From JACPFV01 sp035526825 (GTDB lineage Bacteria > Pseudomonadota > Gammaproteobacteria > Nevskiales > Nevskiaceae), in NCBI GenBank assembly GCA_035526825.1, contig DATLBT010000120.1, positions 1-64,000 of the forward strand: 64,000 bases of DNA, given 5' to 3'. Below the pieces are notes generated by a model. That model had not been told where the DNA came from. It worked only from the letters and a program-made list of their open reading frames with translations, and ran no database searches. How positions within the stretch are numbered: the stretch's first letter is position 1; each line of letters begins with the position of its first letter. Shown piece after piece: positions 7,034 through 16,180 of the stretch. The position numbers were made by a program, and so were the translations under genes.

Positions 7034-10000
7034 ATGTCGCATTTCGGGGCGTTGCGGGCCGTCGCCATCGCGTCGGTACTCGGGGCTGCGACCGGACCCG
7101 CCGGCGCCTACAGCGGAGGCATCGCCGGCTACTCGGGTAACCCCAGTGCGGCCCACGGCAGCAGCGCCAACTGCACCAGCTGCCACTATGGCGCCACCGG
7201 CAACTACACCGCCTACACCGCGCTGATCAACGGCTCCTCGGCCGGCACCACCGTGATCCAGGGCGTCAACACCGACCAGCTGATCACGGTCACGACCTCG
7301 CACTCCGGCAACAACGCGGTCGCGGCCGGCCTGAACGCCTCGACCAACAGCGGCACGCTCACTTCCGGCAGCAGCACGCGCGTGACCACCGCCGGCGTCG
7401 ACGGCATCGACGGCGAGATCACGCAGACCGGCGCGTTCGCGCTCAGCGCCGGCAACAGCTGGAACCCAAGCTGGAACTTCACCTTCAACCCGAGCGGCAG
7501 CACGGCGGCGGTCACTCTCTACGTCTGCGTCAACCCGGTCGACGGCGATGGCGTGTCCTACGACGACGGCGACGGCCCGGCGGACTGCCGCACGCACACA
7601 CTCGACGTCAATTCGCAGCCGGTGATCGGCAATGTTGCCAACCAGTCGATCCTCGAGGACGGCAACACCGGCGCGCTGTCGTTCAGCGTCAGCGATACGG
7701 AGACCGCGGCAGCCTCGCTGACGGTTACGCGCAGTTCGAGCAACACCACGCTGGTGCCCACCGCCAACGTCGTCCTCGGCGGCAGCGGCGGCAGCCGCAC
7801 CGTCACGGTCACGCCGGCGGCCAACCAGAGCGGGACGGCCACCATCACCGTCACCGTCAGCGACGGTGACGGCGGCACTGATATCGACACTTTCGTCGTC
7901 ACCGTGACCGCGGTGAACGACGAGCCGACCCTGACTGCGATCGGCAACCCCGCGGCGATCAGCGAAGACGCCGGCCTGCAGACGGTCAACCTCTCGGGCA
8001 TCGGCGCTGGCGGCGGCGAGAGCCAGACCCTCACGGTCACTGCCATCTCGAGCGACACGGCAGTGATCCCGAATCCGTCGGTCACCTACACCAGCGCGAA
8101 CGCGACCGGCAGCATCAGCTACACGCCGGTGGCCAACGCCAATGGCAGCGTGACGATCACGGTGACGGTGGCCGACAACGGCGGCACTGCGAACGGCGGC
8201 GACAACCAGGTCAGCCAGACCTTCACCGCCACGGTCAATGCGGTCAACGACGCCCCGAATGCAGTCGACGATTCGCAGGGCATTGCAAAGAACTCCACCG
8301 GCAACACGCTGCCGGTGCGGGCCAACGACACCGATATCGACAGCGCGAATCTCGACATCACCGCTGTCGGCGCGACGTCCAATGGCGGCAGCGTCAGCAT
8401 CCAGGGCAGTTTCCCCAACGAGTCGCTGCTGTACGCGCCGGCCACCAACTACTCGGGCATCGAGACCTTCAGCTACACGATCTCGGACGGGGCGCTCTCC
8501 GACACCGCCACCGTGACGATCACGGTGTCGACCGGCACGGCCCCGGTCGGCGTGGCGGACGCGGCCACGTTCAACGAGGACAGCAGCAGCAATGTCATCG
8601 ACGTGCTGTCCAACGACACCGATGCCGACGTCGGCGACACCAAGACGGTGACGCAGGTGAACGGCAATGGCTCGTTCCCGGTGGCAACGGCCCAAGGCTC
8701 GGTGACGCGCTCGGGCAGCGGCGCCGGCAACACCTTGCTGTACACACCGGCAGCGAACTACGCGGGCGCCGATTCCTTTACTTACACCGTGCAGGACGCG
8801 GGAGGCCTGACCTCAACGGCCACCGTCAGCGTGACCGTCGACCCCATCAATGACACGCCAACGATTACGGCGCCGGCCTCGCTGGGCGTGACCGAGGACG
8901 TGGCCACGGCCATCACCGGCATCAGCTTCACCGACGTCGATGCGGCCAGCGGCTCGGTGATTGCGACTTTCACCGTCGGCAGCGGCACGCTCGCGGCCAG
9001 CAGCGGCGGCGGCGTCACGGTCGGCGGTTCGGCCACGGCGCGCACGCTCACCGGCACGCTGGCGAACATCAACAGCTTCCTCGCCGGCTCGAACCTGGCC
9101 TTCACTACGGCGAGCAATTCCAATGCCAGCGTTTCGCTAGGCGTGGCCTTCAGCGACAACGGCAATACCGGCAGTGGCGGCACGCAGTCCGCGAGCCCGG
9201 CCAGCCTCACGCTCACCGTGACCGCGGTCAACGATGCGCCGCAGATCAGCTCGAGCGCCGTGACCACCGCCAATGATGGCCTCGCCTACGCCTACAGCGT
9301 CAGCGTGCTCGACCCCGACGACACCGGCTGGACGTTCGGACTGCTCAATGAACCGGCCGGGATGACGGTCGATAGCGCCGGCAACGTCAGCTGGTTGCCG
9401 CCGTGCAGCACCACGCTCGCCGGCTACACGACGGGCTCGATCACGGTGACCGCGGCCGACGGCGGCGAAAACGGCGCGGCAGCGGCCTCGCAGTCCTGGC
9501 AGGTCACGGTCGCCGCGCCCGACGGCGACGGCGACGGCATGCCCAACTGCTACGAGCTCGCCAACGGCTTCGATCCCGCCAATGCCGCCGACGGCGCGCA
9601 GGACCGCGATGGCGACGGCAAGAGCAACGCGCAGGAATTCGCCGATGGCACCAATCCCGACCTCGACGACGTCGCGCCGGTGGTGACCGCGCCGGCCGAC
9701 CTGGTGCTGCCGGCCACCGGTTACCTCACCGCGATCGACGTCGGCGAGGCCACGGTGGCCGACGCCCTCGACGGCACGCTGCAGGCCACGCTCGACGACG
9801 CCGGCCCATACCGGCCGGGCCGCTACACGCTGACGTGGACCGCGACCGACGCGGCCGGCAACGTCGGCACCGACTCGCAACACCTCGAGGTGTTGCCGCT
9901 GGCGAATTTCGCGGTCGACCAGGTGAGCGGCGAGGGCGCGAGCGTGGTCGTGCGGATCACCCTGAATGGGGAAGCGCCGCAGTACCCGGTCACCATCCCC

Positions 10001-12148
10001 TACACCGTCGGCGGCACTGCCGGCGCGGGCGACAGCAATGCCGGGACTTCCGGCAGCGTAGTGATAACCACCGCCGGCGCGACCGCCGCGTCGATACCCG
10101 TGACGATCAACGCCGACGGCTCCGGCGAGACCTCCGAGACGCTGGTGTTCACGATGGGCACGCCGACGCAAGCGGTGGTGGGCACGCGCGGAACCCACAC
10201 GCTGACGATCACCGACTTGAACGCTCCGCCCTCGGTCACGCTTGCGGTGAGTCAGGGCACGCCGCGCCTCACGGTGTTCCGCGACCAGGGCACCGTCACC
10301 GTGACCTCGACACTGGCGGATCCGAACCCGGGCGACCTGCTGTCGGTGAGCTTCACGGGTACGGATGCAGCCATCGCGCCGGCCAGTGCGCTGGGTTCTT
10401 TCACGTTCAATCCGGCCTCGCTGGCGCTGGGCAGCTACACCGTGGTGGCCACGGCGAGCGACGCCGCCGGCGCCACGGGCACGGCGCGCTTGCTGATCCA
10501 CGTCGAGGACGCCATGCCCGCGCTCGGCAGCGGCGACACCGATGGCGACGGCACGATCGATTCCACCGAGGGCTTCGCCGACCTCGACCTCGACGGCGTA
10601 CCGGACTGGCGCGACGCTTTCGCCGAGCCGGCGCTGCTGCAGAACCAGACCGGCGCGGCGGCTGCTGCTGAATTGCTCGAAACCGAGCCGGGACTGACGC
10701 TGCGCATGGGCCGCACCGCGCTGGCGGCGGGCCGTACTGGCGCGCTGATCGAAATGAGCGACCTGGTGATTTACGGCACGGGCGGCGGCGGCATCGCCAC
10801 TGGCGCCGACAGCTACGACAACCTCGGTGGCCTGTTCGACTTCGAAGTGCACGGCCTGGCGCGCGGCGGCATCGCGCGCGTCGTGGTGCCACTGCAAACC
10901 TCGCTGCGCAGCGGCGCGACCTGGCGCAAGTTCGGCAATGGCGGCTGGCGCGACTTTGTCAGCAACGCCGGCAACGCCGTGGCCAGCGCCTACTCGACCC
11001 AGGACCAGTGTCCCGGCCCGGCGAGCACCGCTTACGCGAGCGGCCTACTGCCGTTCGCCGACTGCGTGCGCCTGACGCTGCAGGACGGCGGTCCCAACGA
11101 TGCCGACGGCATGGCCGATGGCGTGGTCCGTGACCCGGGTGGCGCGGCGGTAGACGACGCGGTGCCTCCGGTCGCCGCGACGCCGGTGGCCAACGGCGGC
11201 GCCTTCAATCCGCTCGTGGCGCTCTGGCTGCTGCTGGCCGCGATGCTTCGAGGCCCGCGCGCATCGGTGCGGCGCCTGATCGTGGTGCTGCTGTTCGCGG
11301 GCTTCACCACGCCGGCGGCCGCGCAATACGGCAGCCAGGTGCCCCAGCAGCAGCTTTCGCGCACGAGTTTCAGCGGCGATGTCGGCAGCGGCTTCGACAC
11401 CAACGTCGGCAACGCGCAGGCCGACGCCGACGTCCGCGAGAGCGGCTTTGTCAGCGCGGCCGGCCACGCCAGTTGGCAGCACCGGCTGAACCTCTACACG
11501 ACGGTGCTTTTGCGCGGCACGCTGCAGGGCGAGCACGTCGAAAGCTTCGAGGGCTTGTCGAACGCCAAGGGCATCGGCATGGCGCGCCTGGTCTACCGGC
11601 CGGATGGCGACTTCTTCACGCCGCAGATCGCGGGCTGGGTCTCGGCGGCGTACTGGGAGTTCGACAGCGCCATTCGCGACGGCGTCGAGTACCGCGGCGG
11701 CGCCTACCTCGCGCAGCAGGTGACCACGCAGATCAGCGCGCGGCTGTCGGTCGGCGCGTCGCAGCGCGAATCGGAGAGCCGGGTGTTCGACGTCGCGGGG
11801 TTTTCCGGCGGCATCAATGTGGACTGGCTGCCGATGGCGGGCCTGACGATTTACGGCGGCTACCAGCACTATCGCGGCGACGTCGTCTCCACCGCGACGC
11901 CCGGCACGCTGAACATCGGCCGCGCCGCCGAGGTGATCGAGGCCGACGACGCCTTCGGCGGCTTCGCCACCGGCATGCGCGCGTACCGGCTCGACGCCGC
12001 GTCCAACATCGGCACGCTCGGCTTCAACTACGCGCTTTCGCGAAATCTCTCGGTCGATGCGCAGGCGCAGCAGATCGACACGCAAGCCGACTTCGACAAC
12101 GAATACCAGCGCACCGTGGGCGTCGTCAGCCTGCTGGTGCGCTTCTGA
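7034..12148 (+). CDS. Giant choice-of-anchor V / cadherin-like surface protein, read in frame into an outer-membrane barrel
   Basis: A 1704-residue frame. ATG 7034 is chosen because GGGGTGGGGAGAC lies just before it. A signal peptide ends at about GPAGA-YSGG. A choice-of-anchor V-like domain follows with a haem-type CTSCH (residues 47-51). Several cadherin/Ig-like units of the VNDAP type run to about residue 820. Then come a calcium-type DxDGDG segment (about 832-877), an HYR-like domain, a Calx-beta domain (about 956-1064) and a second DTDGDG segment (about 1166-1192). Residues 1386-1409 (NGGAFNPLVALWLLLAAML then RGPR) look like a C-terminal sorting signal, but no stop follows. From Met1404 the chain reads as a second signal peptide (VRRLIVVLLFAGF, TTPAAA) and a beta-rich domain ending in LLVRF, typical of an outer-membrane barrel. 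It may be one fusion protein or two overlapping products. Confidence 0.85.
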   Translation: MSHFGALRAVAIASVLGAATGPAGAYSGGIAGYSGNPSAAHGSSANCTSCHYGATGNYTAYTALINGSSAGTTVIQGVNTDQLITVTTSHSGNNAVAAGLNASTNSGTLTSGSSTRVTTAGVDGIDGEITQTGAFALSAGNSWNPSWNFTFNPSGSTAAVTLYVCVNPVDGDGVSYDDGDGPADCRTHTLDVNSQPVIGNVANQSILEDGNTGALSFSVSDTETAAASLTVTRSSSNTTLVPTANVVLGGSGGSRTVTVTPAANQSGTATITVTVSDGDGGTDIDTFVVTVTAVNDEPTLTAIGNPAAISEDAGLQTVNLSGIGAGGGESQTLTVTAISSDTAVIPNPSVTYTSANATGSISYTPVANANGSVTITVTVADNGGTANGGDNQVSQTFTATVNAVNDAPNAVDDSQGIAKNSTGNTLPVRANDTDIDSANLDITAVGATSNGGSVSIQGSFPNESLLYAPATNYSGIETFSYTISDGALSDTATVTITVSTGTAPVGVADAATFNEDSSSNVIDVLSNDTDADVGDTKTVTQVNGNGSFPVATAQGSVTRSGSGAGNTLLYTPAANYAGADSFTYTVQDAGGLTSTATVSVTVDPINDTPTITAPASLGVTEDVATAITGISFTDVDAASGSVIATFTVGSGTLAASSGGGVTVGGSATARTLTGTLANINSFLAGSNLAFTTASNSNASVSLGVAFSDNGNTGSGGTQSASPASLTLTVTAVNDAPQISSSAVTTANDGLAYAYSVSVLDPDDTGWTFGLLNEPAGMTVDSAGNVSWLPPCSTTLAGYTTGSITVTAADGGENGAAAASQSWQVTVAAPDGDGDGMPNCYELANGFDPANAADGAQDRDGDGKSNAQEFADGTNPDLDDVAPVVTAPADLVLPATGYLTAIDVGEATVADALDGTLQATLDDAGPYRPGRYTLTWTATDAAGNVGTDSQHLEVLPLANFAVDQVSGEGASVVVRITLNGEAPQYPVTIPYTVGGTAGAGDSNAGTSGSVVITTAGATAASIPVTINADGSGETSETLVFTMGTPTQAVVGTRGTHTLTITDLNAPPSVTLAVSQGTPRLTVFRDQGTVTVTSTLADPNPGDLLSVSFTGTDAAIAPASALGSFTFNPASLALGSYTVVATASDAAGATGTARLLIHVEDAMPALGSGDTDGDGTIDSTEGFADLDLDGVPDWRDAFAEPALLQNQTGAAAAAELLETEPGLTLRMGRTALAAGRTGALIEMSDLVIYGTGGGGIATGADSYDNLGGLFDFEVHGLARGGIARVVVPLQTSLRSGATWRKFGNGGWRDFVSNAGNAVASAYSTQDQCPGPASTAYASGLLPFADCVRLTLQDGGPNDADGMADGVVRDPGGAAVDDAVPPVAATPVANGGAFNPLVALWLLLAAMLRGPRASVRRLIVVLLFAGFTTPAAAQYGSQVPQQQLSRTSFSGDVGSGFDTNVGNAQADADVRESGFVSAAGHASWQHRLNLYTTVLLRGTLQGEHVESFEGLSNAKGIGMARLVYRPDGDFFTPQIAGWVSAAYWEFDSAIRDGVEYRGGAYLAQQVTTQISARLSVGASQRESESRVFDVAGFSGGINVDWLPMAGLTIYGGYQHYRGDVVSTATPGTLNIGRAAEVIEADDAFGGFATGMRAYRLDAASNIGTLGFNYALSRNLSVDAQAQQIDTQADFDNEYQRTVGVVSLLVRF
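11243..12148 (+). other. Possible internal cistron: outer-membrane beta-barrel with its own signal peptide
   Basis: An in-frame ATG at 11243 would give a 301-residue precursor. Its n-region holds four arginines (MLRGPRASVRR), its core is LIVVLLFAGF and a cleavage site TTPAAA-Q follows. The mature part alternates polar and hydrophobic residues, with aromatic girdle residues (YGGYQHYRGD), and ends in Phe. There is no clear ribosome site before this ATG, so independent initiation is uncertain. The alternative is a genuine single polypeptide with an internal hydrophobic segment. Confidence 0.45.
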
Positions 12149-14370
12149 TGGCCATGAACATGCAGAACAATACGCGCTGTGCCGCGCTCGCCGCGCTCGC
12201 ACTCCTTGGCGGCTGCTCGCCCGGCGACGACGCCGCGCAAATGCCACCGGCCGCCGTGACCGACAAGTTCGCTGACGCGCATTTCCTGCGGTATTTCGCC
12301 AAGCAGCCCAGCCTCGCGGCGGGCGACTACACGCTGGTGGTGGCGCCGGCCGCCGTCGGCACCGGCACGTGGAGCATCACGTACGCGCGCGACGGCACGG
12401 ACGACGTGGCGACGGGCAGCTGGACCGTGCAGGCGTCATCGGATCCGGCCGACGCCGACAATCCCGCGCCTGCGCTCGCGCTGATGCGCGCCGGTGGCCT
12501 CACCGCCGCGCTCACCGCATCGACGCCGGCCTGCCTCTACCTGCTCGATCGCGCCCGCAACATCGTCGCGCGGGCCGGCGATGCCGACACGGCCACTGCC
12601 GCGTGCAACACCGGCGCCACGATCGCGTCGATCGACCTGCCGGCGTCCGCGACCGACGACGAGAGTTATGCGCGGGCCTATTACGCCACGATCGACCAGG
12701 ACGGCCTGCGCGAGACGCTGGACGAGTACAAGGCGGTGAACGGCTTCACCGCGTCCGACACGCACGTGATCTTCCGCGACACCAAGGATCTCGGCTACGG
12801 CAGGGACATGTACTTCCACGACAACAACAACGGCACCTTCGCCTTCTACGTGCAGAATTTCGTCGTCGACGACCAGCCCGGCCTCGACTACGGCCCGCTC
12901 AACCTCGAGGCCGCGATCCGGCAGGTTTACGACTACCACATCGGCACCAACGCGATCGAGTACGGCCCGGTCGACGCCGACGACGATGGCAATTTTGACG
13001 ACGTCAACGCCGACGGTACGGTCGACGCGGCCGATTATTTCCCGCGCTTCTACAACTTCTCGTCCGCGGCGCCGTTCGAGCGCAAGCTCACCGTCGACCT
13101 CGACGGCAAGGGCGAGAAGGCGATGCCCGGGCCGTGCATCGTCTGCCACGGTGGCCGCGCGGACCCGCTGCTGCCGAGCCCGGTCAACGCGAATGCCGAG
13201 AGCCGCTTCCCGCGCAGCGGCGACACGCTCGCGCACCTGCAGCCGCTCGACGTCGGCAGCTTCGAGTACGGCGCCGCCACGCCGTGGACGCGGGCCGAGG
13301 TCGAGCCTGGCCTCAAGGTGATCAACACGGCGGCTTACGAGTCGTACGCGGCGTTCGAGATGCCGGCGCCCGGGCAGTGGGACTCGTCGATGGCGTTGGA
13401 GATGCTGGAGAGTTGGTACGGCGGCTTCGGGCTGCCCGGCACCTTCTCGGATACCTATGTGCCGAGTGGCTGGCAGCCGGACCCCAACGACGGCACGCCG
13501 CCCGCGAACGCCGACCAGTTGTATCGCGAGGTGGTGTCGACCTACTGCCGCACCTGCCACTTGCTGCGCGGCACGCACCAGCGCGACATCGACTTCACCA
13601 GCTGGGACCGGTTCATCAGTTATGACGACCGCATCGAGGAGCTGGTGTTCGATGCCGGCCTCATGCCGCTGGCGACGCTGACCTTCGTCGAGTTCCACGA
13701 GAATCCGGCGCAGCCGGAGCTGCTCGCGTCGTTTCTGCCGGATTTCAGCCACTTCGACTCGAGCGGCGCGCTGCTGCTGCCGGGCCGGCCGATCGCCAAG
13801 GCCGGTCCCGATCGCAGCGGACCGAGCCCGCTATCGGTGTCGGGCAGCGCGAGCCTGTTCGCCTCGAGCTACGCCTGGCAGATCATCGACATGCCGGTCG
13901 GGGCCGTCGCGACGCTGGCCGATGCCGCGACCGTGCGACCGACGTTGACTGCGAGCCTCGACGGCGCGTACGTGCTGTCGCTCGTCGACAGTGACGGCTC
14001 GACCCCGAGCGCTGCCGACACCGTTACGGTCACCGTCGACAGCGGCAAGACGCCGGCACCGGCCGCGCTCACCTTCGACACGCACATTGCGCCGATCCTG
14101 GGCGCGTGCACCGGCTGCCACCAGCCCGGCGGCAACGGCACGCTGGTGCCGCCGGTGTTCTACAGCGCCCCGCTCGGCGACAACCGCGACGTCTACGACA
14201 CCGTGCGCGCGCTGGTGAATTTCGACGACCCGGTGAACAGCCGCATCCTGCGCAAGCCGTCGGGCAACCATCACGCGGGCGGCACGCTTGCCGGCTTCGA
14301 CCTCAACGGCGACCACAGCGACTACGACACGGTGCTGGACTGGATCCTGGAAGGGGCGCGCGAGAACTAG
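12148..14370 (+). CDS. Multihaem c-type cytochrome lipoprotein
   Basis: A 740-residue lipoprotein. The signal ends in the lipobox LGGC (Cys about residue 20). Three CxxCH haem-attachment motifs are present: CIVCH (330-334), CRTCH (467-471) and CTGCH (654-658), the last in a PSD1-like setting (HIAPILGACTGCHQPGG). A PKD/Ig-like segment separates the second and third. Calcium-like runs such as DADDDGNFDD occur near residue 275. The start ATG overlaps the preceding stop (TGATG), so it is translationally coupled to the barrel-ending gene. The combination suggests a surface-associated redox module. The electron donor and acceptor are unknown. Confidence 0.85.
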   Translation: MAMNMQNNTRCAALAALALLGGCSPGDDAAQMPPAAVTDKFADAHFLRYFAKQPSLAAGDYTLVVAPAAVGTGTWSITYARDGTDDVATGSWTVQASSDPADADNPAPALALMRAGGLTAALTASTPACLYLLDRARNIVARAGDADTATAACNTGATIASIDLPASATDDESYARAYYATIDQDGLRETLDEYKAVNGFTASDTHVIFRDTKDLGYGRDMYFHDNNNGTFAFYVQNFVVDDQPGLDYGPLNLEAAIRQVYDYHIGTNAIEYGPVDADDDGNFDDVNADGTVDAADYFPRFYNFSSAAPFERKLTVDLDGKGEKAMPGPCIVCHGGRADPLLPSPVNANAESRFPRSGDTLAHLQPLDVGSFEYGAATPWTRAEVEPGLKVINTAAYESYAAFEMPAPGQWDSSMALEMLESWYGGFGLPGTFSDTYVPSGWQPDPNDGTPPANADQLYREVVSTYCRTCHLLRGTHQRDIDFTSWDRFISYDDRIEELVFDAGLMPLATLTFVEFHENPAQPELLASFLPDFSHFDSSGALLLPGRPIAKAGPDRSGPSPLSVSGSASLFASSYAWQIIDMPVGAVATLADAATVRPTLTASLDGAYVLSLVDSDGSTPSAADTVTVTVDSGKTPAPAALTFDTHIAPILGACTGCHQPGGNGTLVPPVFYSAPLGDNRDVYDTVRALVNFDDPVNSRILRKPSGNHHAGGTLAGFDLNGDHSDYDTVLDWILEGAREN

Positions 14371-14837
14371 ACGCGCCCGGTCTCGAACGCGGCCAGGGTG
14401 TTGCCGGCCATTCCGCGGATCTTGTTCTGCACCATCGGCGTCCACCCGAGCAGCTTGCCGGAGAGCCCGAGCGCCTGGCCGGCCCACGCGTGCAGGTCGA
14501 ATCGATCGACGTGCCTGATGATCAGCCCATCCTTGAACCGGAAGCTCGCGTCGATGCGGTTCAGCACGGGCCGGCCGGTCGTGGCGAAGGTGTAGCGCGC
14601 ATCCCAATGCGCGGCGCCGCGCGCGTTGTCGGCGCGCACGTCGCGGTACTCCAGGGTCAAGTCCTTGCCGCGCTCGCACAGCATGGTCCACATCGCGCCA
14701 GCATGCGGACCGTGCAGGTCGGGAAATACCGGGTCCGAGAAATGCACATCGCGGTCGTAGCAGGCAACCATGCCGGCGGCGTCGCGCTTCTGGAAAGCCT
14801 GGTAGAAGCGCTCGATCAACTGTGCGTTTGGATGCAT
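14367..14837 (-). CDS. SnoaL/NTF2-like domain protein
   Basis: A 156-residue protein with the NTF2/SnoaL pattern: N-terminal helix IERFYQAFQKRD, then MVACYDRDVHFSDPVF, and a strand pair RIDASFRFKDGLIIRHVDRFD. Many homologues are annotated as ketosteroid-isomerase-like with no known substrate. ATG at 14837 follows a GAAAGGGG ribosome site. The same open frame continues upstream to 15545 but there only shadows the LysE gene. Its stop shares a CTAG with the stop of the convergent cytochrome gene. Confidence 0.85.
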   Translation of the reverse strand: MHPNAQLIERFYQAFQKRDAAGMVACYDRDVHFSDPVFPDLHGPHAGAMWTMLCERGKDLTLEYRDVRADNARGAAHWDARYTFATTGRPVLNRIDASFRFKDGLIIRHVDRFDLHAWAGQALGLSGKLLGWTPMVQNKIRGMAGNTLAAFETGRV

Positions 14838-14851
14838 CGCGGGTTCCCCTT

Positions 14852-15481
14852 TCAGCGTGCGCGGCCGAGCGCGAGGTGCAGGCCAAGTCCGATCAGCAGT
14901 GCGCCCGAGGCGCGCTGAAGTTTTACGACACCCTGCCCGCGCTCGCGCAGCCAGCGCGCGGCGCGCGCCGCGCCGTAAGCAACGGCAAGGCACACCCACA
15001 AGCCGTTGAAGATGAAGATCAGGCCGAGAACCAGCACCTGCAGCGCAAAATCGCCGCGCGCCGGGTCGGCGAACTGCGGCAGGAACGCGAGGAAGAACAG
15101 CGCGACCTTGGGGTTCAGCGCGTTCGTCACGAAACCCTGGCCGAACACGCGCGACAGCGGCGCCGGCGCAAGCGTTCCGATCGCGCTGTCGGCGGTGCCT
15201 GCGCGCAGCGCCTGCACGCCGAGGTAAACCAGGTACGCGGCGCCGGCAAGGCGCAAGACGTCGTACGCGACCGGCGAGGCGGCGAGCAGCGCGCTGATGC
15301 CGAGCGCCGCGGCCGCGGTGTGTACGAGGCAGCCCGCGGCAATGCCGAGCGCGGAGGCCGCACCCGCGTGCCAACCCTGGCCGAGGCTGCGCGCCGTGAT
15401 ATACAGAAGATCGGGCCCGGGCGTGAGGTTCAGCGCGAGGCCCGCCACCACGAACAAGATGAGGGAGTGCATTTCGAACAT
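14852..15481 (-). CDS. LysE/RhtB-family amino-acid exporter
   Basis: An inner-membrane exporter of about 209 residues. The family signature LNLTPGPDLLYITARSL follows the first membrane helix. LNPKVALFFLAFLPQF, the second conserved block, lies in the middle, and about six hydrophobic segments are visible. The start is placed at 15481 (MFEMHSL), with 15472 as an equal alternative. The open frame extends further upstream, but that part overlaps the divergent DUF2069 gene. The ATG codons of the two divergent genes share the tetramer CATG. Substrates of this family include lysine, homoserine and threonine, and cannot be told from the sequence. Confidence 0.88.
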   Translation of the reverse strand: MFEMHSLILFVVAGLALNLTPGPDLLYITARSLGQGWHAGAASALGIAAGCLVHTAAAALGISALLAASPVAYDVLRLAGAAYLVYLGVQALRAGTADSAIGTLAPAPLSRVFGQGFVTNALNPKVALFFLAFLPQFADPARGDFALQVLVLGLIFIFNGLWVCLAVAYGAARAARWLRERGQGVVKLQRASGALLIGLGLHLALGRAR

Positions 15482-15836
15482 GCGCGGCACGGTAGCACCG
15501 GGCGTGCCTACGCGCTGGGCGCGGATCGCGGTTTTGGCGACGCACGCGGCGCTCCTCATCGGTCTGCCGTTGCTCGGCGGGATCGGTGGCGCGCTCGCAG
15601 CGCTGCCGTTGCTAATGCCGGCGCCGGGCCTGTGGCGCGCGCGTGCCTACACGCATGCCTGGTGCAGCCTGCTCGTCGTTTTCTACACCGCGGGGCTGCT
15701 GGTGATGGCCAAGACCGGCAGCGGCGCGGGCTGGCTCGCGCTGGCGATGCTGTCGGCGGCGGAGTTCGTTTCGCTGGTGTTGTACGTGCGCTTCGCGGCC
15801 GTCGACGCGCGCCGGGCGTCGGCAGTCCCTGGCTAG
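15480..15836 (+). CDS. DUF2069 membrane protein
   Basis: A 118-residue protein with four hydrophobic segments. The RARAYTHAWCSLLVVFYTAG core is the DUF2069 hallmark. Its function is unknown. The start overlaps the divergent LysE start. The stop shares CTAG with the stop of the convergent small secreted protein at 15833. Confidence 0.8.
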   Translation: MRGTVAPGVPTRWARIAVLATHAALLIGLPLLGGIGGALAALPLLMPAPGLWRARAYTHAWCSLLVVFYTAGLLVMAKTGSGAGWLALAMLSAAEFVSLVLYVRFAAVDARRASAVPG

Positions 15837-16159
15837 CGAAAAGCGTCCATCTCGGGGCCGCGCTCCGAGATGCGCCAGTCCTCGGCGATGCGCCCCTCGG
15901 CGCGCTCCTCGGCCGTGGCTTGCGGCGGCACGAACATGCGCCCGACAGTCTCGGTCCAGTCCTCGCGAAATTTGACTGCCGAGCCGCCATCGGGGGCGTC
16001 GCGCATCAGGCGGCGCAGCTTGCGGTGCGATTCGCCGAGCAGGTCCGGCCCTGGCGTGACCTCGATCGGATCCAGTTCTACCGGCGGGTCTGTCGCGTGC
16101 ACCGCATCGCACGCGACGAGCGCGGAGAGCGCGAGGAACGCCGCGGCGATGGGCCTCAT
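15833..16159 (-). CDS. Small secreted protein of unknown function
   Basis: A 108-residue protein with a signal peptide (MRPIAAAFLALSALVACDA, cleavage near HAT). A Cys in the h-region end does not form a good lipobox. The mature part is charged and contains ELDPIEVTPGPDLLGESHRK and KFREDWTETVGRMFVPPQ. I recognise no family. It follows hda on the same strand with a 21-base gap and may belong to that operon. Confidence 0.65.
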   Translation of the reverse strand: MRPIAAAFLALSALVACDAVHATDPPVELDPIEVTPGPDLLGESHRKLRRLMRDAPDGGSAVKFREDWTETVGRMFVPPQATAEERAEGRIAEDWRISERGPEMDAFR

Positions 16160-16180
16160 GCCGTCGAGTCTACGCCAGTG

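Noticed and set aside
6941..8695. Long minus-strand open frame of 584 codons opposite the surface protein gene
   Set aside because: High-GC shadow: its product is a low-complexity run of Val, Ala, Arg and Gly with no domain, while the plus strand has a signal peptide and known domains.
9137..10897. Minus-strand open frame of 586 codons
   Set aside because: It is antisense to the HYR and Calx-beta part of the surface protein. The composition is Arg/His/Ala-rich with no start context or motif.
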